NCBI RefSeq assembly: GCF_031822435.1
Contig: NZ_JAVQLW010000001.1
Coordinates: 1,185,501 to 1,249,500 of the forward strand
Length of the DNA stretch: 64,000 nucleotides
Direction of reading: 5' to 3'
Origin: Paracoccus sp. MBLB3053
Lineage (GTDB): Bacteria; Pseudomonadota; Alphaproteobacteria; Rhodobacterales; Rhodobacteraceae
The notes beneath the pieces were generated by a model. That model was not told where the DNA came from. It did not search any database and saw nothing but the letters and a program-made list of their open reading frames with translations. Both the position numbers and the translations under genes were made by a program. Of this stretch, positions 63,986 through 64,000 are shown piece by piece. The first letter of the stretch is position 1, and each line of letters begins with the position of its first letter.

Positions 63986-64000
63986 ATGTCCCAAGCCTAT
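63986..64000 (+). CDS. Start of next gene, possibly folP
   Basis: Only five codons (MSQAY) are visible, with GAGAAG upstream of ATG 63986. Position after folB suggests dihydropteroate synthase or another folate gene; this is a guess from usual order. Confidence 0.3.

Noticed and set aside
1-64000. CRISPR arrays, prophage, insertion sequences or secondary-metabolite clusters
   Set aside because: No regularly spaced repeats, transposase, integrase or phage structural genes were seen on either strand.

Overview
The window is a dense, high-GC chromosomal segment of an alphaproteobacterium, most likely a Rhodobacterales member close to Paracoccus. The evidence is gene content and order: gltD and gltB with an exported protein between them, tetrameric sarcosine oxidase soxBDAG, glyQ - DUF6446-type protein - glyS - a PEP-utilising protein, a bmp/ABC nucleoside importer next to a purine nucleoside phosphorylase, and an NDUFA9-type reductase. 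Genus is inference; the class and order are well supported. I see no prophage, transposon, CRISPR array or integrase, so this is mainly core genome with a few lineage-specific inserts.

Layout. 1-6485 (minus): glutamate synthase (gltD, an unknown exported protein, gltB cut by the window edge), undecaprenyl-diphosphatase and an NAD(P)-binding protein. 6741-7177 (plus): two identical tRNA-Leu(CAG) genes, each with its own promoter and terminator. 7345-11519: an acyltransferase, a Nudix hydrolase, a receiver-PP2C phosphatase divergent from an Hpt protein, and threonine dehydratase. 11901-17806 (plus): argG, a GFA protein, moaB, a cbpA-cbpM chaperone pair and a secreted phytase/esterase-like protein. 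17810-19676 (minus): DUF1289 protein, ruvX, ccmI in four-base overlaps. 19882-25786 (plus): a sarcosine oxidase operon carrying two extra small genes.

25859-36012: an exported protein, sodB, rarD, the yfgM-bamB-der cluster, then serS and a thioredoxin-like protein (minus), meaB and rpmB (plus). 36131-39225 (minus): copA overlapping a TesA-like esterase. 39619-41256 (plus): an L,D-transpeptidase and mnmH. 41233-46746 (minus): a complete nucleoside import and phosphorolysis operon with a recognisable promoter. 46837-49527 (minus): universal stress protein, CPBP protease, nfuA, tsaB, rimI. 49686-52770: a sugar transferase, truA, an XpaC-family protein with a tiny ORF ahead of it, and a 62-residue membrane protein. 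52830-55855: tRNA-Gly(TCC), trkH and a SPOR-like exported protein. 55942-64000 (plus): glyQ, DUF6446-type gene, glyS, a PPDK-like protein, a SleB/CwlJ hydrolase, a long folB and the first codons of a further gene.

Most genes are housekeeping and tightly packed, many linked by ATGA or TGATG overlaps that imply translational coupling. The most interesting points are an atypical-codon patch that lengthens glyS, a PPDK-like enzyme with a degraded ATP-binding half, the exported protein lodged inside the glutamate synthase operon, the Hpt/receiver-phosphatase pair, a tiny membrane ORF ahead of xpaC, and possible leader hairpins at argG and rpmB. I found no clear, wholly new multi-gene system.
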